A DNA stretch of 64,000 nucleotides from Spisula solida (Eukaryota; Mollusca; Bivalvia; Venerida; Mactridae): positions 26,015,501 through 26,079,500 of the forward strand of contig OX365944.1 of the NCBI GenBank assembly GCA_947247005.1. The letters run 5' to 3'. Position 1 is the stretch's first letter. Each line of letters begins with the position of its first letter. Below are positions 23,946 to 35,267 of the stretch, piece by piece. The position numbers and the translations under genes were made by a program. The notes beneath the pieces are model-generated. The model saw nothing but the letters and a program-made list of their open reading frames with translations, was not told the origin of the DNA and did no database searches.

Positions 23946-24040
23946 CCTACATGTAGCTGCCCACACAAGAGCTAAAGGAAGCACGTTCCATTTGTATCCC
24001 AAAAAGGGATATTCCAAGCAAGCCTATATACTAACTACAC
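23946..24040 (+). repeat. dispersed repeat family E, partial copy
   Basis: ATTCCAAGCAAGCCTATATACT is shared in near-identical form with 26426-26600 and 50565-50745, and inverted at 55333-55430. Only the middle of the unit is present here. Confidence 0.5.
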
Positions 24041-24248
24041 TGGTTTCATGAAAACGAAGGCTCTAGAAAAGATACAAATGATTCCAATCTCGTCTAACAT
24101 AATTATGTTAAGATTAAATATTGATCATAAGTCAAATTTGTCCTTTTTAAAGCATTACAACCTTACATTGTGAAGTCATGTAGTACGTGTCGTTTCACGA
24201 ATATACAAATGTAGTAGTAAAACAGTACAATGTTGTTTATGTATGTTT

Positions 24249-24432
24249 CCCATCCATCCATCCATCCATCCATCCATCCATCCATCCATCCATTCCATCC
24301 CATCCCATCCCATCCCATCCCATCCCATCCCATCCCATCCCACCATCCCATCCCATCCCATCCCATCCCATCCCACCATCCCATCCCATCCCATCCCATC
24401 CATATATCTATCTATATATCTATCTATCTATC
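24249..24432. repeat. compound microsatellite (CATC)n-(CATCC)n-(TATC)n
   Basis: CATC tetramers (~24251-24293) pass into CATCC pentamers (~24295-24402), interrupted twice by CACCATCC, and then into TATC/TATA tetramers (~24403-24432). All overlapping ORFs (GWDGM- and PSIHPSH-type repeats) are artefacts of the repeat. Confidence 0.97.
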
Positions 24433-26425
24433 GTAGAAAACAGTTTGGAATCAATTAGTGGAATAGAAAACACAACACATTTCTTAATCATTCTTGCAAT
24501 GTTGTTTTATTACGCTAATTAAGTACACGATGCACATAAATTAAACAGTAACAAAAACCCTATTGCATATCGGAATCACAGAATAACTGCGTGGATTTAT
24601 GTTTGTAGAATACAATATTTATGTCTTGCATCTTGATGCCACATGAAGAAATTTGAAAGACAATGACATAATCAAACCTGATGCAAATGTCTAAATAATA
24701 GATCGACAACCAAATTTACGAGAAGGTTATACAGCTCTCAACGAATAAAATATCACATTTTAGAAATCTAAGCAGGAATTCATTGAGAAGGTATTCAGAC
24801 ATTCATGCATTTATTAAAATATCAAATTCGATTTTCCCTGGACGTTTGTGCATTGGCACATCTGTTTATGGCAGTTGTATTAAATGTATACTTCTGTGTT
24901 TTGTACTTCTTTTTTCGGTACCATTTCCGATTGTTTATTTATATATATGTATCTTCTACAACCTCGCATGATTCAGTTTTACTTTTGTTAATGATTAGAA
25001 GTGTCGTTTGCAAACGCATATTGATATACTGATGTACCATACATGTAATTAATTGATCTGCTTGCAACCAGTAAATTACGTAATATTTGGTAATACGGGG
25101 TACAGTCATGTACAGTGTGCTGCTATATGCGTTATCAAAACATTTAGTGATAATCCATTAAGTTTGGTTTACAATTGTCATCCTTATAGCATTTAACATG
25201 CGTGCCGAATAACGTACATTGTCCAGAATACTCCCGTCGAGTTTATAAAAGCTTGCATATTCTAATGACGTACTTAAAACCAAAAAAAATGACATCGATG
25301 TGCCAAAGGTTGGCGAGAATAACTTTGCACTTTCCAAATTGACTTTTTATTCTGATGAACTGGTTTGCAACTAATTTCGTTCTGATAACGTATTGGAATG
25401 TGACGGAATGCTAAGTGATAAAAGTTGTTTGCGGAGTTTTTGTTAAAGCATGCGGAAAAAGAAATGTGTGAGAATATCTGCTATGATAACACGCATCGCG
25501 TACTTACACTGAATAAACCTTTACCTTATTCTGAACCATATTGATAGAATACTTATTAAAACATTTCAGACAACTGCTTCGAAGATGGAAGACCATATGG
25601 AGACCAATGACACATTGTACAAATAGGAATTATCTTCTTAGTCTGCTCTGAATGTTCATACATTGATCTAACTTGTGTATTTAGATCACTTCGATAAACG
25701 AGCATACAATACCTACTACAAGTCAAATAGTTTTCTGCGTTTAAGTTGTATTGTTTAGGATGTGTTTTGCAGTTTGGATGCTGATCGAATTTATTCCAGT
25801 GTATGTTTAAATGTATCTTTCCAAATAATTCAAATGCATGACGTGTAATATCGGACACTTCCGATTAATCTAACATAACCAACTATAATATGTACTAGTA
25901 ATTTTGAACTTTATCACAGCAAATGTCATGATGAGATATAAATCGTATTCAGTTTAAACAAACATATATCCATATATAACATATTTGGTTTTGTTATGTG
26001 CCGAGCAAAGAACAACAAATAATTTGAAAAACATTTATTATGTATCAATATACCATGCTTCTGTTAATCAAGCAATGTGTTCTCTACGGGATGTACTCTG
26101 TTGCTCACTATATTTATCATTGACCGGGAAGTGCTTTGCCTATCCAGCTGGAGACACCTGCTGTTTAGACACATGGTCTCAATTGCCTAGCGCTCACAGT
26201 GAAATTTCGGACAGTTCTGATTTCTTTGGTAAATAAACTATTGCAATGCGACAAAGACCGATGTTATCCGCATGGAATAATGAAATTAGTCTGGTTCACG
26301 ACATTCTTACAAAATGCGTCATTTTTTGGATTATTTTTTTGAAATCGTTTACCATTGAGAACAGGTCACGTGCCCCTCGATGGACTTTTCACTTTGAGCA
26401 TTCCAATATTGTACATACACTTTAA
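24433..26425. other. unassigned AT-rich stretch
   Basis: No recognisable feature. An 83-codon ORF (25985-26236) ends near a GGTAAATAA donor-like word but has no domain that I recognise. Confidence 0.45.
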
Positions 26426-26600
26426 AGTCACAGAGAAGCGGTGGAACCGCCTAGCCACCCACGTAAGAGACATAAACTCTCCGTACCATCTGTATCATCA
26501 AATGGGTATTCCAAGTATGCCTATATACATGTAATAGTGCATCCCGTATCATTGATGGTTAAATCAGCATGTTACCATTAAGGGAGGTATTTGCAAATGA
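26426..26600 (+). repeat. dispersed repeat family E copy
   Basis: AAGTCACAGAGAAGCGG, CGCCTAGCCACCCACG, ATTCCAAGTATGCCTATATAC and AAGGGAGGT follow in the same order as in 50565-50745. Non-coding; element class unknown. Confidence 0.6.
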
Positions 26601-29600
26601 TAACTAAACCGATATGAAGCACGGTGAAGCTTACAGCCGCCACACGGTTCCCTTTCAGTTAACCCTATACTTGGCATCGCTTTTGACTTCCAATGACCAT
26701 TTGCTACGTATCAATACGACTACTTAGATATGATTACAGCTCGATAGCGACTTATTTACAAACATAGATACAAATCTACTGTCTTACATGTAAGCTATGG
26801 TCAATAAGATAAAAAAATCGGTATCATGATTCTGAATGAATCGAATGTTACTCAATATACATTTATTTCGGCGAGAACATACACCAAGTTCAATAGTTCA
26901 TTCACAACATTGACATCATTACGGTCATAAGGTAGCATGAAAGCAAATAACAAATAATCACAACATCATGATAGACCGTCTGTCGTAATTCATAATGCCT
27001 AATAAATTAAAATCAATTTTCCGATGGTAAACCTTTTAGTTAAAGCATCGTAATTAATTGATAATTAAGAGAACACAGACTCATTGATTAAATATGTATT
27101 AGTCCCCTTCATGGTACGATAATTCAGGAATTTTATCCTGCTAATATGAACGTATTTACGATTTCATTTGTGGTAATTGGAAAGCTAATATACAGCTCAT
27201 GGTAAACTATCAATAGCAATGAAATGTGTAATAAGACTTAGTCTCTCGAAATATCTTTCATTATCAATGTAATTAGGGTCGTAAATAAGTGTAAGTATCT
27301 CGTATGTATTTCATCTTACTATAAGAACATATATGTTAGAAAAATAATTAAATAATATAAAAGTTTATTTCAATGTATCACCGTGTACTACATAAGACGA
27401 TATAAATTAGTATGTTTGATTACGACTGCATGGATACAATATAATTAAGACTATTATTAAGTGCATGTGTATCGGTCTTAAACCGATAAAGATGAAGATG
27501 CATCGTTATAACTATCGCTACCTTCATATGCATCATCACGTAAACAACATCAGCATAATTCAAGTACAATTTATTCTGTTTCTGAACGTTATACATTAAT
27601 TTTGTATATGTACACTGAGCGTCTAAACTTAACTACAACCCTTAACGTTTTGTCTGGATGTAAATCATAAAACTTGTTGTATCCTTATTCTTCTCTAATG
27701 TCCTTGGTGTTTTTGCCACACCATTGTCATTGGTCAACAATGATAATATAACAATTACTTCCGAGGCATTTGCTTTATGCATTAGTGAGTGAATAAAATG
27801 TGGTATCTTAAAAAAATCAGTTTTTGAAACTTCATGATGATTACTTGTCAAATTCGGTTACAAAAATTGGGATTCATTTTGAATCGCGGGAAACTTTGTC
27901 TTATAATTGCTCCCTTCTCTTGATTATTTCTAACGTTACCGTGCTACATAATTAGTGACCATTAGATGTCAATGGTATAATGACAAGTGTTGATTCATTT
28001 ACTCTCATATAATCGTTGACTACACGAAATAAATCAGCAATATTAAAAGGGTTTGAAATCAACCAGTTTAAACTACTGAAGAATATTATAGCATAACAAT
28101 GTTAGATTTCTTTGGAACGAGATATTCCACATATGATAGTCATACACACACAACAAGAAAAGACCGTTCCTATTGATGTACGCGTGTAATTCCATAACAT
28201 GGTTATCACAAATGAAATAAGATTATCAATGTCAATCGTACTCGAACGAAAGAGATACAGGAGTGATTAAAACAGTTATTAAACTAAAGTTTAATTAAAT
28301 GTTAAGTTTAGTGTCGTGCATGAACAGATTATATCACAACTTTTCATTAAGTTCATTTCCATTTTCGTTTTAAAATTTATAGGCATGTGTTATCAAGATG
28401 TTGAGAAATGTTTGTGAATGATCCGAATCTGAATAATGTTATGTACTTTTCTCCATCTTACATACCGTATAAAACTGTGCCAATTGGCGTACTGATTTGT
28501 GCTTATTATCTTGAAATAAAAAAGTAGCCGAAGTAAAAAGACATCACTTCCGTTTTTTGCATCACGCTGCATAACTAGTGTCAGCCATCTTGATAACACT
28601 TCAATGCGTGTGATCCACTAATAGAGTTCATTACGTACTATTTAGATAATTGTCGATGACGTTTGACAGCTGAGTCTTGGAATTTCGACTTTTTGACAGC
28701 TAAAACTTTAAAAATGTTGATTTTCTCGTTCGGTTGTGTGGTGGGCATTGCGTGGTGTGATTGTGGTCTGTGTTGTTTTTATGTTTTCTGTGCTCGGCTG
28801 TTTAATCAGAGTATTGCCTTCACTGTATGATTTTTATTATCTTTTTGCGTCAAGTCATCAAGTAACGTTAACATCCGATTTCAGTACATATATATTCTGC
28901 CTGATCAGTGTTTGTGTAGGTACGTATGAATTACAACACATCGTTTTATGGTTTTCTATAAATGTATACTTATATTAGTGCTACTGCATTACTGGCCGAT
29001 GATACAATAATCAAACGCTTGATACAGGTATAGACATCCAATTATTACCCCGAGTGCTGACCTCACTTCAAGTACACAATGTACGTTCATATGTATAATC
29101 ATTTTTCTACATGAACATGCCATATCTAATAGATTGGCAGTGTGAAGTTGCAACAATAGCAGCCCAAAACGACTTTCAAAATAAAATTCAAAACATGTTA
29201 ACATCGCTCACGTAGAATGCAGCGAAAATATTGTGAATGTTGTGTCAAGGCAATGTTAACATCTACATTAGTCATTGGTGGTAAAGAATAGTTTCAAACA
29301 AATGGTTACATATTGTGATTTATTCGAATGATAAGGTGAAAGAAACCTGCCTACTTAAATAACAATAAACCATCGGACAGGGAGGATAACACTCAACAAC
29401 AACAGCCAAGCACGAAATGTGTAATAGTTATTGGCCTTTGGAGTTTGTGTAATACACAATGTAGCATGGGAACTACAAACATAACTTAGCATTACGGTTG
29501 GTGTTTTTTCTTGTACCAAATGCCCTCTTATAATGCTGACCACTTATCGCCATATAAAATACGTTATTACTTAATGTATAATTTAATAGCATTTGCCAAT

Positions 29601-30980
29601 ATAACTAATGAACGATTACAACAAATTCCAAGAAACAACATGTTCAGTTATATAAGAAATGTTGAATTTATATATGTTTCTGAATCTCAAACAAATGAAC
29701 GTGTGTTTCCTGAAACGAGTTCAAGTCTCTCGTAAATAAGGTTTCCTATCAGTTGTTGAGATTTTTGCATCAAGTTTGTGTTTTTGTCAGTGAATATCAA
29801 ATTTCAACGCGAGACTTCTAGTCGCCAATATTAAAACTCTTGCATTTTTCGAATCAGATTAGTTTTATTCCCAGTAAATCAATGCACTTATCAGCTATGC
29901 AGAAATATATACAGCTTATCCTGATGTTTGATACAGTTTTTCCCAGCTGCAGACTGTACATTCACTAAAATACTGAATCAGAATTTAGAATTCCATCAGA
30001 GAACACCTTCTTCTAAACGATATTAAACGGCACCAAAATTACTATTGGCAACCCAAAAATCGAGAATTCACCATTACATGTTATTAAGTGACTCTGCTAC
30101 CATTCAGAAATGGCATGTCCAGTAATTGCAACGACGGTTAATTATAGACACAAAACTATTGTACAAAACTAGTTAAATCAGATGATAAATTCTCCCACAC
30201 GTTTTATTGGCTATTATCACTGATAATACAACATTATTCCTTCAATGGAATGTGTTGGCTATAGTTCACTTCAAACTACATCACAATATTTTCCATACAC
30301 CTAACTTTTTGGAAAATCTCTTATTATAACTAACTCAGACTTCGGATCATTGGCCATTATTGTATTGCTCAATTAAGTAGACTCCGATTGAGGTTATTCT
30401 GTAAGATAATATAAAGTTGTCAATAAATATACATGTACGTGTGTATACTTCCTATCGAATACTGTTTTACTTTGGCTGGAAATATATAGCGGACTAGAGT
30501 ATCGTTAGGTACACTAACAATATGTTACAATTTTTTTATCAAAACTATCATCATTTATATTCTTATCAATTTATGAATTATCATATATAATACACACTAT
30601 ATAAGCAATATATTATTGTCTAATGTTCCATCCATTATATATTCAGTTCGACATCATACTTTCTAATAGCTTTATTGGCGAATCTATCAGTTAATACATC
30701 GTAATATATTAATAATTTATATTAAGAGCTCGTATATAAACATGTAATAGTGCGCTCCATGATCACAGCATCTAGGTTTTCTGTCGAATAATCTATTATT
30801 GTCTTATATACTATTTCATTTACTGTAATTGAATAGCTAATGCAGCTTATTGTATACTTATGTATTTAAATAAATTGAGTATGTGTGCATTAAATTGAGA
30901 TAATATACCCGAATGGTAAATTAGTGATTTGTCTGTACATTGTACGTCACATGTCTCGCATGTTTTTAGAAGTCAAATGA
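26601..30980. other. long unassigned AT-rich stretch
   Basis: No gene, RNA or repeat border recognised in 4.4 kb. Scattered ORFs below ~85 codons lack motifs. This is the longest stretch in the window without any repeat I could place. Confidence 0.45.
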
Positions 30981-31560
30981 TTGATGTAAATGTAACGTAT
31001 ATGTAACGTAAATGTAATGTAAATGTAATGTAATGTAAATGTAATGATAATGCAATGATAATGTAGTGTAAATGTAAATGTGATGTTATGTAATGTAATA
31101 TAAATGTAGTGTAAATGTAGATGTAATGTAAATGTAATGTAGTGTAATGTAATGTAAATGAAGTGTAAATGTAATGTAATGTAATGTAATGTAATGTAGT
31201 GTAGTGTAGTGTAGTGTAGTGTAGTGTAGTGTAGTGTAGTGTAGTGTAGTGTAGTGTAGTGTAGTGTAGTGTAGTGTAGTGTAGTGTAGTGTAGTGTAGT
31301 GTAGTGTAGTGTAGTGTAGTGTAGTGTAGTGTAGTGTAGTGTAGTGTAGTGTAGTGTAGTGTAGTGTAAATGTAAATGTAATGTAATGTAATGTAATGTA
31401 AATGTAAATGTAATGTAATGTAATGTAAATGTAATGTAAATGTAATGTAAATGTAATGTAAATGTAATGTAAATGTAATGTAAATGTAATGCAAATGTAA
31501 TGCAAATGTAATGCAAATGTAATGTAAATGTAATGTAAATGTAATGTAAATGTAATTGTG
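30981..31560. repeat. large (TGTAG)n / (TGTAA)n satellite
   Basis: A pure TGTAG pentamer core of ~34 copies (31196-31367) is flanked on both sides by TGTAA pentamers and by an 11-base ATGTAATGTAA unit. The right-hand 11-mer array is regular and the left-hand one degraded. The minus strand has no stops in this repeat, giving spurious ORFs of up to 225 codons (HYTTL-type repeats) in all three frames. Confidence 0.96.
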
Positions 31561-32446
31561 ACGTTAATGTAATTCGATGCCATTCAACTCTGTATAACAT
31601 TAATGAGATATGAACATCAGACAATAATACAAGAAATGAACTTGTTTATCATTCTTCTTCACATAGTATCCGGTGTCTATGAATGCTGCACAATTGTACT
31701 TGGTCAATAATAGTAGTGCCAAGTTTTACCAAACCGTTAATTTCTATCGCAACATAATATGTTTTTGTATTTGTTTTAAATTAAGTTTGTTATTTACATA
31801 AATCATCCTCGATATCAGTATATGTTTATCGGTATTTGTAGAATGATTGAAAGCGCTATTTGGTTTCAAAATCTGTACTGCAAAGTTTTTTGTTTTGTTG
31901 TTGATCAGCAATACCACTGCACAAGTCATGACCTTTATATTTACCGTACGCTCATAAATTGTAGTTAACATAATATTTGTACATTTATATTTAAAAGTAT
32001 ATCATGCGTATGCTTGAAATGAATGATTTGAAATGTTCATGCCGAATTCTCTCCGCTATGTTGGCTTGAAACTTTGATCCCTATCAAAGCCACCCGACGA
32101 AATGTCGAATTATATTGTTTCCTTCCTAACTGACAGCGATTAATTGGTGTATGTACATTGTAATAAAGCACATAATGGAAGTTCTTGTTTTGTCAGATAG
32201 CAATCATTTGATATATCAATTATTAGACGTGATATATTGGGTATAAGATATTAGTATTATATAGGGTGTTTTATTTCCAGACGATAAATAAAATATAGAA
32301 GGCCGTTTAATGCTTTTGAAAATTGTGATTAACATACAATGCGATGTAAAATCAAATAATTTACATTACAGTGAATTATTGTTGTCAATTCAATTTCAGT
32401 ATTACAAAGGTTGCTGGACAAAGCCATTTGTGCATAGTTCACCCAT
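31561..32446. other. unassigned AT-rich stretch
   Basis: No recognisable gene or repeat. Confidence 0.5.
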
Positions 32447-32481
32447 AATAAGCTGACATTCATTATGAATGTCAGCTTATT
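32447..32481. repeat. 35-base palindrome
   Basis: AATAAGCTGACATTCAT, one T, then its exact reverse complement: two 17-base arms around a single central base at 32464. The right arm runs straight into the first motif copy of the left array (GCTTATTCAACCCC), and the left arm begins with the same AATAAGC that ends the outermost right-hand motif copies. Confidence 0.92.
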
Positions 32482-32595
32482 CAACCCCAGGCTCATTCAA
32501 CCCCAGAAAAGCATGGACTATTCAACCCCAACCCTAGGCTCATTCAACCCCAAGGCTTATTCAACCCCAGATATTTTGAGGCTCATTCAACCCCA
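32475..32595 (-). repeat. left array of GGGGTTGAATRAGC (minus orientation), 6 copies
   Basis: Copies at 32475-32490, 32491-32506, 32518-32530, 32538-32552, 32555-32570 and 32581-32595. The TTCAACCCC core is invariant; spacing varies between 0 and ~12 bases. Confidence 0.9.
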
Positions 32596-33026
32596 ATTAA
32601 TTGTTTTATCATTTAGTTTATTTATGTTATTATTTGGTTTATTTGTTGTTGTTCGTGAAATCATGATAATATTGTAAACTGATTTTGTTTAGGCATGTAT
32701 ATTGTCAAGCAGGTGTCGATAAATTGTGTGATAAATACGATTCTGAATGCAATTAAACAGAGTGTTTTATCATGCTAAGAGTTGAATTATATTGAAATAT
32801 GCTTGAGTGTGAAATATAGTTTTTATTGTTTTTTTTTGGTTTATTAATTTTATTATAAGTACATTTCTTGGTAAGGGATATTATAATAATTGTATATAAT
32901 TATTAACAATTAAACCCAACTTATGTTTGTTAAAGCAAAGAATACGAGAGATGATCTTTGGTTAAAGTATGTATTCAAGGTAAAACATACTTTTTCCAAG
33001 TATTTCTATAATTATAGCGGACTATA

Positions 33027-33045
33027 CGTTGGGCGAAGCCCAACG
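33027..33045. repeat. GC-rich hairpin
   Basis: CGTTGGGC, loop GAA, GCCCAACG: a perfect 8-base stem in AT-rich surroundings. It recalls the hairpin near the 3' end of Helitrons, but no CTRR terminus follows. Confidence 0.7.
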
Positions 33046-33336
33046 GATAAGATCCGGTTTACGATAATACGTGTGCACGTGGTTTGGTCAGAGTTTGAAT
33101 TCACTAATGGATCTAAAAATTTGTGTTAAAACCCCGCACTGAAGCAAAGATACTAGAAAATGGCTGCTAATAGAATAACAAAAAAAAATAAAATGCGATA
33201 TTCGACAGCTCATAAATTTTCTTTTATTTTTTAATGATGTTTAAAAATATTTCAAAAACGAGCGTAGGCCCCTGTCTAGAAAAGAAAAGATAATAATTAT
33301 CAGTCTTCCATGGTTGCTATGCAACCAATTTTTTTA

Positions 33337-34178
33337 TATGGGGAGGGCTATTTCCTAAATGTTTGGACACAAAAAAGGCAGCCATTTTTTTGCCCACTTC
33401 GGAAGGAAATTTTAACATTTTCAGTGCATAAACGATGCTACAAACTGTTATGAGAAACATGATTACTCTGAGATAACTAAGTAAGTCGAGCGGGAATCGT
33501 TCATATGCGCGAAATATCAACCAATCTTAAGAAAATCTAATGAAAAAGACACAAGTTTCGGTTATTTCCCATCGCAAAGTTTGCAATACAATTAATTAAA
33601 GTCCGTTTCGGGTATTTATGGGGAGGGCTATTTCCTAAATGTTTGGACACAAAAAAGGCAGCCATTTTTTTTGCCAACTTCGGAAGGAAATTTTAACATT
33701 TTCAGTGCATAAACGATGCTACAAACTGTTATGAGACACATGATTACTCTGAGATAACTAAGTAAGTCGAGCGGGAATCGTTCATATGCGCGAAATATCA
33801 ACCAATCTTAAGAAAATCTAATGAAAAAGACACAAGTTTCGGTTATTTCCCATCGCAAAGTTTGCAATACAATTAATTAAAGTCCGTTTCGGGTATTTGT
33901 GGCTAGGGCTATTTCCTAAATGTTTGGACACAAAGAAGGCAGCCATTTTTTGGCCCACTTCGGAAGGAAATTTTAACATTTTCAGTGCATAAACGATGCT
34001 ACAAACTGTTATGAGACACATGATTACTCTGAGATAACGAAGTAAGTCGAGCGGGAATCGTTCATATGCGCGAAATATCAACCAATCTTAAGAAAATCTA
34101 ATGAAAAAGACACTAATTTCGGTTATTTCCCATCGCAAAGTTTGCAATACAATTAATTAAAGTTAGTTTCGGGTATTT
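33337..34178 (+). repeat. three tandem copies of a 280/281-base unit
   Basis: Units start at 33337, 33617 and 33898 and are almost identical, differing at a handful of bases and one-base indels, so the array is young. Each starts near TATGGGGAGGGCTATTTCC and ends with GTTTCGGGTATT. On the minus strand each unit offers an ORF starting near MIFRAYERFPLDLL; unit length is not a multiple of three and the ORFs end differently, so coding is unlikely. Confidence 0.96.
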
Positions 34179-34686
34179 ACGTATCTAGACCAGACGGTGA
34201 TAATCCACATCGTAGTTGTAGGTTATTGTAAAGAAAGTAAAACAAATGCATTTTCGTAATTCCTCGCCGAGATGTAATTAAAAAATCCCTCAAAATTGTC
34301 AACAAATATTCGCGGGATGAAGGTCGCGAAAACTAATTACATGTTGTTGTTGTCGTTATTGGATACAATAAAACCCGTAATTTTCCATCTAAATCTCTTT
34401 TATGTTGTGACGATTTGCAGAGTTTATTTAACGAAAAAAGGTGATTAAGATTACAGATGTTTGATATTTAATCGTAATATGATTAATTGAAATGAAAATA
34501 GCCTTTTCTTTTGAACAAAAGTACTATCTGGTATGCTCATGCAACCCATTAAAAAAAGATAAAATATCAAATAAGGCCTAGAAATCAGTTGTTATCTGTG
34601 TTTATATCTAATTATTCATTTTTAAATTAGTTACTAGTACCCCTGAATTAAGTAGACATAGAACTAAACAAATTGAAAAACATGTA

Positions 34687-34890
34687 TTATTCGTGTTCAT
34701 TCGGACTGACAAACGATAGCAGGTTTGTATCGTCTTTCGTTACTTTGTACCCAATATTTCGTATCAAACCGCTGTCGCGCGCTTTCTTGTGCAACGAACC
34801 GCTTCGATAGGTTGCATAGACGTAGGAAAGCGCTCGGTAGCGCCTTTTGGAAACGGCTTGCTCCAGATTCGTAACTTCGTAATTAAACAT
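34687..34890 (-). CDS. hypothetical 67-residue ORF inside the composite element
   Basis: This stretch is visibly richer in G+C than its surroundings and reads as a complete frame from ATG to TAA. The product is basic in its first half, with segments such as SKRRYRALSYVYATYRSGS and HKKARDSG, and ends in PNEHE. I recognise no domain. It could be a captured host exon, a remnant of an element protein or chance. There is no visible signal peptide or membrane segment. Confidence 0.3.
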   Translation of the reverse strand: MFNYEVTNLEQAVSKRRYRALSYVYATYRSGSLHKKARDSGLIRNIGYKVTKDDTNLLSFVSPNEHE

Positions 34891-35132
34891 TTTTTGTGAA
34901 GTTATGCATCACCAAAAAATCCAGTACTAGATGAGCATGTTACAAATAATGTAGGACAACTGACATAGTTCGCTACATATGCTGTGCATTAGTTCATATT
35001 AGATTTTTATCAATAATTATCTATATATCTCTAAAAATTCAAAAATACTTTTATGAAAATAAACATATACCTTTTAACATATTTATAAACTCAAAACACA
35101 AAATTAAAGAACCTAACAATTTGTTTTCATTT

Positions 35133-35267
35133 GGGTTGAATGAGCCTTACATATCTGGGGTTGAATGAGCCCTGATTTGGGGTTGAATGAGCTTGGGGTT
35201 GAATGAGCTTGGGGTTGAATAATACTTAAAGTCGATTGGGGTTGAATAAGCTCGGGGTTGAATAAGC
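35133..35267 (+). repeat. right array of GGGGTTGAATRAGC, 7 copies
   Basis: Copies begin at 35133 (one G short), 35157, 35179, 35195, 35211, 35238 and 35254. Inner copies carry GAATGAGC and the two outermost GAATAAGC. The first left-array copy likewise has the AAGC form, so the outer ends match each other. Confidence 0.9.

Larger units (their letters stand above)
32447..35267. mobile_element. composite element bracketed by inverted motif arrays (novel candidate)
   Basis: Two arrays of the same ~14-base motif face each other 2.5 kb apart: TTCAACCCC-type on the left (32475-32595, six copies) and its reverse complement GGGGTTGAATRAGC on the right (35133-35267, seven copies). The left array is preceded by a 35-base near-perfect palindrome. 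Between them lie a GC-rich hairpin (33027-33045), three 280/281-base tandem repeats (33337-34178) and a compact 67-codon ORF (34687-34890). Oppositely oriented sub-terminal motif arrays are typical of transposase-binding regions in some DNA transposons, and internal tandem units are typical of some Helitron-like non-autonomous elements. No terminal motif or target duplication settles the class. Confidence 0.5.

Noticed and set aside
24163..24522. Overlapping ORFs of GWDGM-type and PSIHPSH-type repeats on both strands
   Set aside because: Artefacts of the CATC/CATCC microsatellite.
28393..28978. Possible first exons around ORFs at 28393-28599 and 28736-28978
   Set aside because: A start-like ATGGCTGAC occurs on the minus strand but its frame stops after a few codons; no domain or convincing splice pair.
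30947..31624. 225-, 173- and 165-codon minus-strand ORFs rich in Tyr, Thr, Leu and His
   Set aside because: They are translations of the TGTAA/TGTAG satellite, which has no stop word on that strand in any frame.
32475..32595. TTCAACCCC array as interstitial telomeric repeat
   Set aside because: The animal telomere word is TTAGGG; this motif is ~14 bases with irregular spacing and has an inverted partner array.
33317..33520. MIFRAYERFPLDLL-type ORF repeated in the 281-base array
   Set aside because: The unit length is not a multiple of three, the ORFs end differently, and near-identity of the units explains the shared translation.
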